Source: Pedobacter aquae (lineage in GTDB: Bacteria > Bacteroidota > Bacteroidia > Sphingobacteriales > Sphingobacteriaceae). From it: a stretch of DNA of 64,000 nucleotides. A program made the translations under genes and the position numbers. The notes under the pieces are model-generated. The model was not told where the DNA came from. It was given only the letters and a program-made list of their open reading frames with translations, and ran no database searches. The DNA lies in NCBI RefSeq assembly GCF_008195825.1, contig NZ_CP043329.1, positions 2,480,001 to 2,544,000 of the forward strand, in the 5' to 3' direction. This document shows, piece after piece, positions 54,793 through 63,732 of this stretch (within the stretch, counting starts at the first letter, position 1; each line of letters begins with the position of its first letter).

Positions 54793-55940
54793 ATGAAAGC
54801 ATTCATATATTCCGCTAAAGTATTTCTTCTGCTTACTAGCATTGTCCTTTTTACGGGCTGTAATAGCACCAAAGAAGAACAAGCAACAAATGAAGAAACT
54901 AATGAGCAAGTAGTAACTTTAACCAACCAACAGCTTAAAAACGTAACTATAGCTACCACGCAGCTCATTAAAAGAAATATTTCATCGGTAGTGAAAGTTA
55001 CCGGAACTATAGATGTACCACCGCAAAATATGGTATCGGTAAGTACTCCTTTAGGCGGTTATGTGGCTAGTACGAAATTGTTACCCGGTATGCATATCAA
55101 TAAAGGAGAAGTTATTGCCAAAATGGAAGACCAACAGTACATCCAATTGCAGCAAGATTACCTCATTACAAAATCTAAATTGGCTTATGCAGAGCAAGAA
55201 TATCAAAGACAAAAAGAGCTAAATTTAAATAAGGCTAGTAGCGATAAAGTTTTACAGCAAACAGAGGCCGAATATAAAACTCTGCGAATTAGTTTAAACG
55301 CTTTGGCAGAGAAGTTAAGACTCATCAATATCAACCCTGCGAAACTTAGTGAAGGCAATTTATCTAGGCAAATAAACATCTACTCGCCTATTGATGGCTA
55401 TGTTTCTAAAGTGAATGTAAATATTGGTAAATATGTTAATCCTACCGATGTTTTATTTGAATTGATAGACCCTAGCGATATCCATTTAAACTTAAAAGTT
55501 TTTGAAAAGATATTAATAAACTGGCTATTGGACAAAAATTAGTGGCTTATACCAATAATAATCCTGATAAAAAGTACCATTGCGATATCATACTCATCAG
55601 TAAAGATTTTGATGCTGATAAAACTGCCGAAGTACATTGCCATTTTGATGAGTATGATAAAAGCTTACTTTCTGGCATGTACATGAATGCCGAAATAGAA
55701 ATCAAAAATCATGAAGCTTATACCTTACCAGAAGATGCCATTGTAAATTTTGAGGGTAAAGATTATGTATTTGTAGCCAACAACAAACAAGCATTTAACA
55801 TCCAAGAAGTACAGTTGGGTGTTAAAGAAAATGGCTATATAGAAATTAAAAATGCTGCTTCATTAAGCGGAAAAGACATCGTAAACAAAGGCGCTTATAC
55901 TTTACTCATGAAAATGAAGAATAAAGCTGAAGAAGAGTAA
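54793..55940 (+). pseudogene. RND efflux periplasmic adaptor (CusB/CzcB type), one frameshift
   Basis: Membrane-fusion protein linking the pump to the outer-membrane channel. The N-terminus is a lipoprotein signal with lipobox LFTGC (Cys23). A barrel-sandwich domain (VSVSTPLGGYVASTKLLPGM), an alpha-hairpin and the second half IYSPIDGYVSKVNVNIGKYV follow. The frame breaks at 55505-55508 (AAAA); one more A restores FEKDINKLAIGQKLVAYTNN and the frame to 55940, about 382 residues. As read, it ends at 55542 with an atypical tail. Confidence 0.88.
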
Positions 55941-55981
55941 ATAGTAATAAGGTTCGTGTCAAAAATCTTATTTTTTAAATT

Positions 55982-56017
55982 AACAACTCTGCTTTTATCT
56001 TAAGTAGAGTTGTTTTT
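55982..56017 (+). terminator. Terminator of the metal efflux operon
   Basis: Perfect 9-base inverted repeat AACAACTCT (55982-55990) and AGAGTTGTT (56006-56014), followed by a T run, 42 bases past the adaptor stop. Confidence 0.8.
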
Positions 56018-56097
56018 GTAATTCTAAGACATCATAACTGCCCGCTATATGATATAAATTAATATGAAATGACATGCTTAAGTTTGAAGTGACGCCT

Positions 56098-56444
56098 AAG
56101 TACAGAGTATAAAGTAGGTAGACTTTTTAAGTCGGATATTTAGGAACTTCCAATAATATTAAACCCAACTTTCCGAAGAACGAAGGACGGCCTATGAAGA
56201 TTTAGAAGTGAAGTCAAATAAATCTGTAGTATAAACTTTCATTAAACAGTGTCGGAAAACAATCCGACGGGTGTTGTAAATACTTTCACAAAGCAAAAAC
56301 AATCACACCACTCAGGATTGTAGATGAAGATTTATTTAGACGAAACAACAAATATTCATGAGCCTTGATTTTTTGTTCACTTTTTTATCAAGAAAAAAGT
56401 GAATAGGGTTGGCCGCCTATGAGGCCGGAAAGCCTTGAGCGTAA
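56098..56444. repeat. Long direct repeat, copy 1
   Basis: Starts AAGTACAGAGTATAAAGTA and contains CTTTCCGAAGAACGAAGGA (56169), GTCGGAAAACAATCCGAC (a perfect 6-base hairpin) and GGCCGCCTATGAGGCCGGAA near the end. Nearly identical to copy 2 over about 200 bases (56169-56360), with looser similarity outside. Confidence 0.85.
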
Positions 56445-56846
56445 TTGCCAATTAATTCAATATTTTTAATGATTCTCCGCCTCTATCGCCGGCGAGGCTC
56501 GTTCCTTTTGAGGGACCAAAAGGAACCAAAATGAAGCTTTAGCGAATTCATGAATACCTTTTATAATCAATAAAAAATAATGAATAAAGTCCTGAACAAT
56601 CCCCGCTGGAGCCTTTGCCGCACATACCTTACCCACACTCAAAAACAATTAGCGCTTATTTTTGCTCGTTTATGCTTTATGAAAGTTTTTACAAACTCGA
56701 ACGCAAAACCGCATTCGCTATAGGCTTGTTGGTGCAAGATTTTTAATTTCTGCTTCTGTTTTTTCGCCTTTCCGGCTCTGGGGGATTGCCCATGCGCTTC
56801 GGTTTAGACTGTTTTTTATGAATGGTTGTTCCTATCTAGAAGTAGA

Positions 56847-57247
56847 AAGTACAGAGTATAAAGTAAAAAGAACCTGTAAGGCGATTATTAAGGAACTGCC
56901 TTTAAACATTAGACTCATCTTTCCGAAGAACGAAGGATGGCCTATGAAGATTTAGAAGTGAAGTCAAATAAATCTGTAGTATAAACTTTCATTAAACAGT
57001 GTCAGAAAACAATCCGACGGGTGTTGTAAATACTTTCACAAAGCAAAAACAATCACACCACTCAGGATTGTGGATAAAGATTTATTTAGACGAAACAACA
57101 AATATTCATGAGCCTTGAATTATTCATTTTTTGTTTATGGTTTTTCTTAGGTATTCATGAACTCGTTCCTCGTTTTTTGGGCACTTTTTTTCAAGAAAAA
57201 AGTGAATAGGGTTGGCCGCCTATGAGGCCGGAAAGCCTTGTGCGAAT
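56847..57247. repeat. Long direct repeat, copy 2
   Basis: Same block as at 56098, offset by about 750 bases. It differs by point changes (for example GTCAGA for GTCGGA in the hairpin arm) and by an insertion of about 60 bases before the GTTGGCCGCC end segment. Confidence 0.85.
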
Positions 57248-57332
57248 GCCTGATTTTGAAATACAAGAAGATAATACATACACTCACGCCTGAGCCAAAA
57301 GTGTTGTTGAAACAACCATTTTTTCTAATTTT

Positions 57333-58202
57333 TTAATGATGCCCAATAGAAGCAGCCCCTATTAAAGGTGCTCTTTCACCATGTACAGCAATATGAATAG
57401 GAATGCTGTAAAACATTTTTTCGTAGAGGTACTGTGCTGTTTTTCTCCAAAAATATTTCTGAGCAGGGATAATTAAGCCGCCTATAACAATACTTAAAGC
57501 ATCTTTTTTCCTCACGAAAGTATAAAGAAAATCGGCCAAATTAACAGAAAACTCTTCAAAAATAGCCTCAAAAGCGGGGTCTTGCGTATCAGTAGCTAAT
57601 AAAGCTCTAATATCTTTAACAGAATTACCCGTTAGCTCTTTATATCTTTTAACAAACCAACGGGTAGATAAATAATCCTCCGCCTTACCTTTTAGGAAAG
57701 GTGTTTTCCAAAGTTTACAGTCTTCCGTTACACCATCTTTATAATGCGCAGTTCCTAAACCTGTGCCAATGGTAATGCCAATGGTATTGTTGCAACCTTC
57801 TAAATCCCTTTTAAATAATTCGCCAGTTAAAAAACAAGCAGCATCATTCATCATTTTAATAGAAGCTTTAGGGTAACCTAACTCTTCGGCCAATAGGCTC
57901 TTGATATTTAAACCATACAAAGCTTCGTATTTGCCATTATCCTTTAATAAAGAAATACCATCTTCGTAGTTAAAGGGGCCGGGGAATGCCATACCAATAC
58001 CGCTAACCGGCCGATAGCTAGAATTGATAATATCTTTTATAACGATGCCCCAATTTTTAATGATATTTTCTGCAGAATCCTTAGCGTTTATTCTTTCTCT
58101 TCTATAACTATCATCTAAGATATGACCAGATCTTAAATCAACCAGTGCAGCGGTAATATGAGACCTACCAATATCTACACCTAACGTAATGTGCTTTTCC
58201 AA
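57333..58202 (-). CDS. ROK-family sugar kinase-like protein
   Basis: A 289-residue protein of the ROK family. The N-terminal ATP-phosphate motif is LGVDIGRSHITAALVD. GIGMAFPGPFNYEDGI, MMNDAACFLTGELF (substrate Asn-Asp) and GITIGTGLGTAH follow. The Cys-rich zinc motif of typical ROK repressors and glucokinases is absent, and there is no N-terminal helix-turn-helix. It therefore looks like a kinase, perhaps a glucokinase or hexokinase. The substrate is unproven. Confidence 0.9.
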   Translation of the reverse strand: MEKHITLGVDIGRSHITAALVDLRSGHILDDSYRRERINAKDSAENIIKNWGIVIKDIINSSYRPVSGIGMAFPGPFNYEDGISLLKDNGKYEALYGLNIKSLLAEELGYPKASIKMMNDAACFLTGELFKRDLEGCNNTIGITIGTGLGTAHYKDGVTEDCKLWKTPFLKGKAEDYLSTRWFVKRYKELTGNSVKDIRALLATDTQDPAFEAIFEEFSVNLADFLYTFVRKKDALSIVIGGLIIPAQKYFWRKTAQYLYEKMFYSIPIHIAVHGERAPLIGAASIGHH

Positions 58203-58504
58203 AATAATTAGTTTAGCTTTTAAAGAGTATCAAAAATATTAAAATTCTTAGGTATTTAAGTTTTTAATATCAAAAGGAAATGAAGGTTATTTGGGTAATA
58301 ACTTTTTGTAAAGTTATTATTCTTATACTAAATTTTAAATTATCAAAGGTTAACAATATTTTAATATTTATTTATAATTTAAAGAAAGCCTTCAAAAAAC
58401 TAAGACTTATTCTAAAATTAAATCAGATGAAGAATTATAGGCGCTTAAATTGTATATTTCCCCTCGTAAACGCACACTAAACTACTCATTTTAGGCTTTT
58501 ATAT
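58203..58504. other. AT-rich divergent gap with a 10-base hairpin
   Basis: Gap between the ROK gene and the PAS kinase. TAATAACTTT (58296-58305), loop TTGT, AAAGTTATTA (58310-58319) is a perfect 10-base stem. ATATTAAAA (58236-58244) and TTTTAATAT (58262-58270) form another inverted repeat. A 66-codon open frame (58280-58480) is hydrophobic and basic but looks like AT-rich chance. The stem could be a terminator-like or regulatory structure. Confidence 0.4.
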
Positions 58505-61120
58505 ATGAGCTACTTAAAAGACGAACTATATCAATTGATAAAAGAAGACTCGTCTATATTTGATTTTCTTCAAGATGCAGCCCTTGATGGCTTGTGGTAT
58601 TGGGATTTAGAAAACCCAGACCACGAATGGATGAACCCTAAATTTTGGGCTACACTTGGCTATAAAGCAGAAGAAATGCCTCATTCGCCATCATCTTGGC
58701 AAAACATTATACACCCAGATGATTTAAAACTTGCCGTAGAAAGTATTCAACGCCATTGTGAGAATCCGGAAACTACTTTCGATATAGTTGTTAGATATTT
58801 TCATAAAAATGGTTCTATAGTTTGGGTTAAATGTAGAGGGCTATCTATAAGAGATAAGAATGGTAAGGCAAAAAGAATACTTGGTGCCCATACAGATATT
58901 ACAGAATTAAAAGTTAAAGAAGACCTTTTAGAGCGTTGTAATATGGCAGCTTCTGTAGGCTTTTGGGAGGTTAACTTGAATACCATGCAGCCGCATTGGA
59001 GTCATGTTACCAAACTTATTCATGAAGTACCAGAAGATTATAAGCCTGATATACACTCGGCCCTAAACTATTATAAAGAAGGCGACAAAGTCCTTATTGA
59101 AAAAGCGTTTACAGCAGCCTTAAAACATGGCACTCCTTATGATTTAGAGCTACAGATTATCACCGAAAAGGGAAATTTAAAATGGGTAAGAGCCATAGGC
59201 TTATCAGAATTTAAAGACGGTGTTTGCACCAGATTATACGGTACTTTTCAAGACATTCAAGAACGCAAAACACTAGAACTAGCCTTAATTGCAGAGAGAG
59301 AAAAACTGGCTAATATACTCATAGGTACTCATGCAGGTACATGGGAATGGAATATACAAACAGGAGAAACCATTTTTAATGAACGCTGGGCAAATATTAT
59401 AGGTTATACCCTTGAAGAATTACAACCTATAAGCATAGAGACATGGGTTAACCTCACGCATCCAGATGACATTAAAAACTCTAATGAAAAAATAAACGAA
59501 TGTTGCGAGAAGAAATCTGAATATTACCATTGCGAATGTAGAATGCGTCATAAAGACGGACATTGGGTTTGGGTATTAGACCGCGGAAAAATAACCTCAT
59601 GGACAGCAGATGGTAAACCTCTCATGATGTTTGGTACACATACTGATATTACCGAGCAAAAAACAGCTTTTGAACGTAGCCAACAATTTATTGAACAAGC
59701 ACCAAGCGCTATAGCCATGTTTGATACCCATATCCATTATTTAGCAGCTTCTAATAAATGGATAGATGATTATAAGCTTAACGGTTTAGATATCATAGGA
59801 AAATCTCATTATGAAATTTTCCCTGAAATAGGTGAGGATTGGAAAAGAATACACCAAGATTGTTTAAAGGGTAAAAGCCAGAAATGTGATGAGGATAAAT
59901 TTATTAGACAAGACGGCACCCTACAATGGATAAAATGGGGCGTAAGGCCGTGGTATATAGATAAAAATACCATTGGTGGTGTTGTGATGTATACAGATGA
60001 TATTACCGAACGTAAAAAAGCACAAGAGCAGCTGGGCATAAGTGAACAAGCTTTCAGAGGGAATTTTGAAAATGCGGCTATTGGGATGGCTTTACTAGAC
60101 AGAGATGGTAAATGGCTAAAAATTAATAAGACTTTACATGATATGCTTGGTTATGATGAGGAAGAACTTCAGCATTTAACCTTTAGAGACATCACGCATC
60201 CAGATGATTTAGATATAGATGTTAGCTTATATCTAGATTTACTCCATGGAAAAATTAACCATTACCAACTTGGTAAAAGGTACATCCATAAAAATGGAAG
60301 TATTGTTAACATTATCTTGACCGCCTCTGTAGTAAAAGATAGCCATGATGAAATCTTATATTTCATCACTCAAATTATTGATATTACGGCGCTAAAAAAT
60401 GCAGAAAAAGAAATTCAGGCTTTATTAGACGTTACAAAAGACCAAAATAAAAGGCTTAAAAACTTTGCTCATATTGTGTCTCATAATTTAAGATCGCACT
60501 CTAGTAACATAGAAATGCTCATTTATCTTTTATTTAAAGAGCATCCAGAACTGGAGGAAAACAACATTTTACAATTGGTAAAAACTGCTTCAGATAATTT
60601 AAAGGGCACCATATCCCATTTAAATGAGGTTGTACAAATGAATTTAGAGACATCATCTAATTTAGTTGAAATCAATTTATATCATTTTGCAGAAGCTGCT
60701 ATTAATAACTTAAATCTTTTAGCTAACGATGCTCAAGTTAAAATCATCAATAACATCAATCCTAAAGATGAAGTAAAGGGCATCTCCGCATACATAGATA
60801 GTATCTTACTTAATTTCTTAACTAATGCAATCAAATATGCTGCGTCAGAAAGAGAAAGCTTTGTTGAGCTTAAAACCTATCAAAAAGAGCAATACTTAGT
60901 TTTAACCATTACGGATAACGGAATGGGTATAGATTTAAAAACACAAGGCTCTAAATTATTTGGGATGTACCAAACTTTCCATGGCAATACCGATGCCAGA
61001 GGTATTGGATTATTTATCACAAAAAATCAGGTGGAAACCATTGGCGGTAAAATAGAGGTGCAAAGCGAAGTAAATAAAGGAACTACGTTTAAAGTTTATT
61101 TACTAAATGCACAAAAATAA
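58505..61120 (+). CDS. Multi-PAS sensor histidine kinase
   Basis: An 871-residue predicted cytoplasmic kinase with no membrane segment. There are about five PAS/PAC units (roughly residues 15-136, 140-255, 265-388, 392-512, 517-640), four with a recognisable ending such as GAHTDITELK or MFGTHTDITEQK. The histidine box is FAHIVSHNLRSHSSNIEML (His near 665). The ATPase domain has NFLTNAIKYA (N), ITDNGMGID (G1) and RGIGLFITKNQVETIGGKIEV (G2). No receiver domain or response regulator is adjacent, so it is an orphan kinase. Ligands are unknown. Confidence 0.94.
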   Translation: MSYLKDELYQLIKEDSSIFDFLQDAALDGLWYWDLENPDHEWMNPKFWATLGYKAEEMPHSPSSWQNIIHPDDLKLAVESIQRHCENPETTFDIVVRYFHKNGSIVWVKCRGLSIRDKNGKAKRILGAHTDITELKVKEDLLERCNMAASVGFWEVNLNTMQPHWSHVTKLIHEVPEDYKPDIHSALNYYKEGDKVLIEKAFTAALKHGTPYDLELQIITEKGNLKWVRAIGLSEFKDGVCTRLYGTFQDIQERKTLELALIAEREKLANILIGTHAGTWEWNIQTGETIFNERWANIIGYTLEELQPISIETWVNLTHPDDIKNSNEKINECCEKKSEYYHCECRMRHKDGHWVWVLDRGKITSWTADGKPLMMFGTHTDITEQKTAFERSQQFIEQAPSAIAMFDTHIHYLAASNKWIDDYKLNGLDIIGKSHYEIFPEIGEDWKRIHQDCLKGKSQKCDEDKFIRQDGTLQWIKWGVRPWYIDKNTIGGVVMYTDDITERKKAQEQLGISEQAFRGNFENAAIGMALLDRDGKWLKINKTLHDMLGYDEEELQHLTFRDITHPDDLDIDVSLYLDLLHGKINHYQLGKRYIHKNGSIVNIILTASVVKDSHDEILYFITQIIDITALKNAEKEIQALLDVTKDQNKRLKNFAHIVSHNLRSHSSNIEMLIYLLFKEHPELEENNILQLVKTASDNLKGTISHLNEVVQMNLETSSNLVEINLYHFAEAAINNLNLLANDAQVKIINNINPKDEVKGISAYIDSILLNFLTNAIKYAASERESFVELKTYQKEQYLVLTITDNGMGIDLKTQGSKLFGMYQTFHGNTDARGIGLFITKNQVETIGGKIEVQSEVNKGTTFKVYLLNAQK

Positions 61121-61166
61121 ATACTTAAACTTTAAAGCTTTTTATCTATCCAAACATAAAAAATAG

Positions 61167-61946
61167 ATGATGCTTAAAAAGTTACTTTTATTAATCATAG
61201 GGCTTTGCTTAATGCATGATACTTCTGCACAGGTCCAACTTCAAACTTTGGAATTTACGGTAGCTCAACAGCAACGTAAAGCTTTAGCTTACATACCCGC
61301 TTCTGCAAAAAATAAAGTTACGCCCGTGGTATTTGCATTTCATGGGCATGGTGGCACTATGAACCACGCTTACCAAGGTCGCAAATTTGAACAGTTATGG
61401 GCTGATGCTATTTATATTTACCCACAAGGCTTGCCTACTCCTGGACAAATTACAGATAAAGAAGGTAAGAAAAATGGTTGGCTTGTAGACCCTCAAGAAC
61501 AAAACAGAGATTTGATTTTCTTTGATACCCTATTAGCCTATATCAAAAAAGAATATCAAGTAGATACGGATAGAATTTTTGCTACCGGGCATTCTAACGG
61601 AGGTTCTTTCACCTATTTACTTTGGGCTACCAGAGGCGATATTTTTAAAGCCTTTGCCCCAACAGGTGCTGCCGCATTTAAAACACTGCATTTAATGAAG
61701 CCAAAACCTTTTTTTCATTTAGTTGGAGAAAAAGACCCCTTAGTAAAACCAGCTTGGCAAAAAATCACCTATCAGGCTTTATTAAAGAAAAATAAATGTG
61801 AGGCGGTAGGTAAAAAAATCAATGAATTTGCAAGGCTCTATCCATCATCAAGTGGAAATAATAGTATCATTTACAGCTACCCTGGTGGGCATGAATATCC
61901 TCAGGAGGCTAATGAGGTTTTGATAGACTTTTTTAAATCGTTCTGA
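61167..61946 (+). CDS. Secreted alpha/beta-hydrolase esterase (PHB depolymerase/LpqC-like)
   Basis: A 259-residue hydrolase with a signal peptide (LKKLLLLIIGLCLMHDTSAQ). The oxyanion segment is PVVFAFHGHGGTMNH, the nucleophile elbow is ATGHSNGGSFTYLLW (Ser), and the C-terminal acid and base lie at GEKDPLVK (Asp) and YPGGHEYP (His). The pattern fits polyhydroxybutyrate depolymerase/feruloyl-esterase-like enzymes. Substrate is unknown. It begins 46 bases after the kinase and ends at a clear terminator. Confidence 0.88.
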   Translation: MMLKKLLLLIIGLCLMHDTSAQVQLQTLEFTVAQQQRKALAYIPASAKNKVTPVVFAFHGHGGTMNHAYQGRKFEQLWADAIYIYPQGLPTPGQITDKEGKKNGWLVDPQEQNRDLIFFDTLLAYIKKEYQVDTDRIFATGHSNGGSFTYLLWATRGDIFKAFAPTGAAAFKTLHLMKPKPFFHLVGEKDPLVKPAWQKITYQALLKKNKCEAVGKKINEFARLYPSSSGNNSIIYSYPGGHEYPQEANEVLIDFFKSF

Positions 61947-61972
61947 AAAAGCACAAAAAGCTTATAAAAGAC

Positions 61973-62009
61973 AAAACCCTCTGTAAAATTTACAGAGGGT
62001 TTTATTTTT
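61973..62009 (+). terminator. Terminator after the esterase gene
   Basis: Perfect 13-base inverted repeat, AAAACCCTCTGTA and TACAGAGGGTTTT, with a 5-base loop and a T-rich tail (ATTTTT). It also lies directly downstream of the minus-strand tRNA genes. Confidence 0.88.
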
Positions 62010-62010
62010 G

Positions 62011-62082
62011 TAGCCCGTAGGGGAATCGAACCCCTGTTTCTAGAATGAAAATCTAACGTCCTAACCCCTAGACGAACGGGCC
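62011..62082 (-). tRNA. tRNA-Glu (anticodon TTC)
   Basis: On the minus strand the 72-base molecule starts GGCCCGTTCGTCTAGGGG and ends ACGGGCTA. The acceptor stem pairs GGCCCGT with ACGGGCT (a G-U pair at the end). The anticodon loop TTTTCAT sits between TTAGA and TCTAG, giving anticodon TTC. The T-loop arm is AGGGG-TTCGATT-CCCCT. CCA is not encoded. Confidence 0.95.
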
Positions 62083-62133
62083 ATTTGAAAGCTTGCCTAA
62101 ATTATTTTCAAACAATTCTTTAGCTTTCTTAGG

Positions 62134-62206
<73 letters not shown>

Positions 62207-62349
62207 CTATATTTTTATGGTTAAATCTTCAATTTTAGAACACAATCGCTGTGTTTTTTTTCGGTTTAGAATTTAAATCCTGTTCCGAATTGGACTGCAA
62301 AGATATAATTCGTTTCTTTGTACTCCAAATAAAATTTAAAAAAAATTAA

Positions 62350-63228
62350 ATGTCGCATAAAGCAGGCTTTGTAAGCATTATTGGGAAACCAAATGCGGGT
62401 AAATCTACCTTAATGAACGCACTTGTTGGAGAGAAAATGGCTATCATTACGCCTAAAGCTCAAACCACCAGACACCGTATTATTGGTATTGTAAATGAAG
62501 AAGACTATCAGATTGTTTTTTCTGATACCCCAGGCATCATCAAACCAAATTATAAACTGCAAGAAAACATGATGCATGCAGTTGATGATAGCTTAGAAGA
62601 TTCTGATATTTTAGTATTTGTTACCGATATTAATGAAAAGCATGACGAGCAAGACGTTTTAGACAAGATTAAAAAGTCTAAAGCTCATCTCATGATTTTG
62701 ATTAATAAGATAGATGAATCTAACCAAGACCAGGTAGAAGAAAAAATCAACTACTGGAAAGAAAAACTAAACCCCGATGCTATCATAGGCATTTCTGCCC
62801 TACACCAATACAATGTAGATAAGGTGATGCAGTACATTGTAGAAAAACTACCTGTACACCCACCCTATTACGAAAAAGATGAGCTAACTACTCGTTCTGA
62901 ACGATTCTTTGTATCAGAAATGATTCGTGAAAAAATATTTAAACTCTACAAAAAAGAAATCCCTTACAGTACAGAAGTTATTGTAACCGCTTTTAAAGAG
63001 GCTAAAGACATTATCCGTATTAGTGCAGAAATTGTGGTAGAAAGAGACTCGCAAAAAAATATCATCATTGGCCCTGGAGGCTCTATGCTAAAAAGAGTAG
63101 GTACTTATGCCAGACAAGACATGGAAGAATTTTTACAAAAGAAAGTTTTCCTAGAAATGTTTGTTAAAGTAATACCCGATTGGCGTAACCGCGAAAACTA
63201 CCTTAAAAGCTTCGGCTACGCAGAGTAG
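62350..63228 (+). CDS. era: Ribosome-maturation GTPase Era
   Basis: GTPase of 292 residues that binds 16S rRNA during small-subunit assembly. G1 is GKPNAGKSTLMNALVG, G2 region TPKAQTTRHRI, G3 DTPGI, G4 NKID and G5 SAL. The C-terminal KH domain has the IIGPGGSMLKRVGTYARQDME loop. It follows the two tRNA genes on the opposite strand, about 140 bases away. Confidence 0.98.
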   Translation: MSHKAGFVSIIGKPNAGKSTLMNALVGEKMAIITPKAQTTRHRIIGIVNEEDYQIVFSDTPGIIKPNYKLQENMMHAVDDSLEDSDILVFVTDINEKHDEQDVLDKIKKSKAHLMILINKIDESNQDQVEEKINYWKEKLNPDAIIGISALHQYNVDKVMQYIVEKLPVHPPYYEKDELTTRSERFFVSEMIREKIFKLYKKEIPYSTEVIVTAFKEAKDIIRISAEIVVERDSQKNIIIGPGGSMLKRVGTYARQDMEEFLQKKVFLEMFVKVIPDWRNRENYLKSFGYAE

Positions 63229-63243
63229 ATTTCTATCTTGGAT

Positions 63244-63660
63244 CAGTTATCAGTTCTTAGTTACCAGTTGTCAGTTCTGGGTGGTGAGTTTTATTAATTG
63301 ATTTTGAATCAGTTACCAGTTGTGCGTTTTCAGTTCCCAGTTCTAGATGCTTAGTTTCCTGTTTTTGAATTTTGATTTTTCACTTTTGAATTTTTAATTC
63401 AGTTATCAGTTGGTGGTTACCAGTTATCAGTTCTGGGTGGTGAGTTTTCTGTTTTTCTTTTTTAACTTTTCCTTTTGAATTTTTCATTCAGTTACCGGTT
63501 GTTGGTTACCAGTTTCCAGTTCTGGGTGGTGAGTTTTATTGAGTGATTTTGAATCAGTTACCAGTTGTGCGTTTTCAGTTCCCAGTTCTAGATGCTTAGT
63601 TTCCTGTTTTTGAATTTTTAATTTTTAATTTTCACTTTTTAATTTTTAATTTTTAAAAGA
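63244..63660. repeat. Degenerate heptanucleotide repeat field (CAGTTAC-type) with a 104-base duplication
   Basis: Much of the era-queA gap reads as 7-base units: CAGTTAT, CAGTTCT, TAGTTAC, CAGTTGT, GGGTGGT, GAGTTTT. A block of about 104 bases (63272-63375) recurs at 63517-63620, offset 245, exactly 35 units. The rest of the gap is T-rich (TTTTTGAATTTTTAATTTT). No gene is visible. Confidence 0.85.
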
Positions 63661-63732
63661 TTGATTAAGCCTCCCAATTTTAGTAATCACTAACATTAAT
63701 CTAACTTATATTCGCATACAAATTATTAATAG

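Larger units (their letters stand above)
55941..57332. other. Long non-coding gap with a duplicated block and terminator
   Basis: A 1.4-kb gap. It begins with the efflux operon terminator (55982-56017). Two copies of a long block follow (separate entry). Between them are AT-rich segments with hairpins such as TTCACTTTTTT (56376-56386) and AAAAAAGTGAA (56393-56403). A 60-codon open frame at 56466-56648 on the minus strand has no recognisable character. I see no convincing gene. Confidence 0.6.

Noticed and set aside
55542-55940. Separate 132-residue gene
   Set aside because: It is the C-terminal part of the efflux adaptor after a one-base frameshift.
56466-56648. 60-codon open frame in the 56-57 kb repeat region
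   Set aside because: No protein-like character, and it sits within a non-coding repeat area.
58280-58480. 66-codon open frame before the PAS kinase
   Set aside because: AT-rich, low complexity (Lys/Ile/Leu/Asn), overlaps a hairpin and has no family match or good start context.
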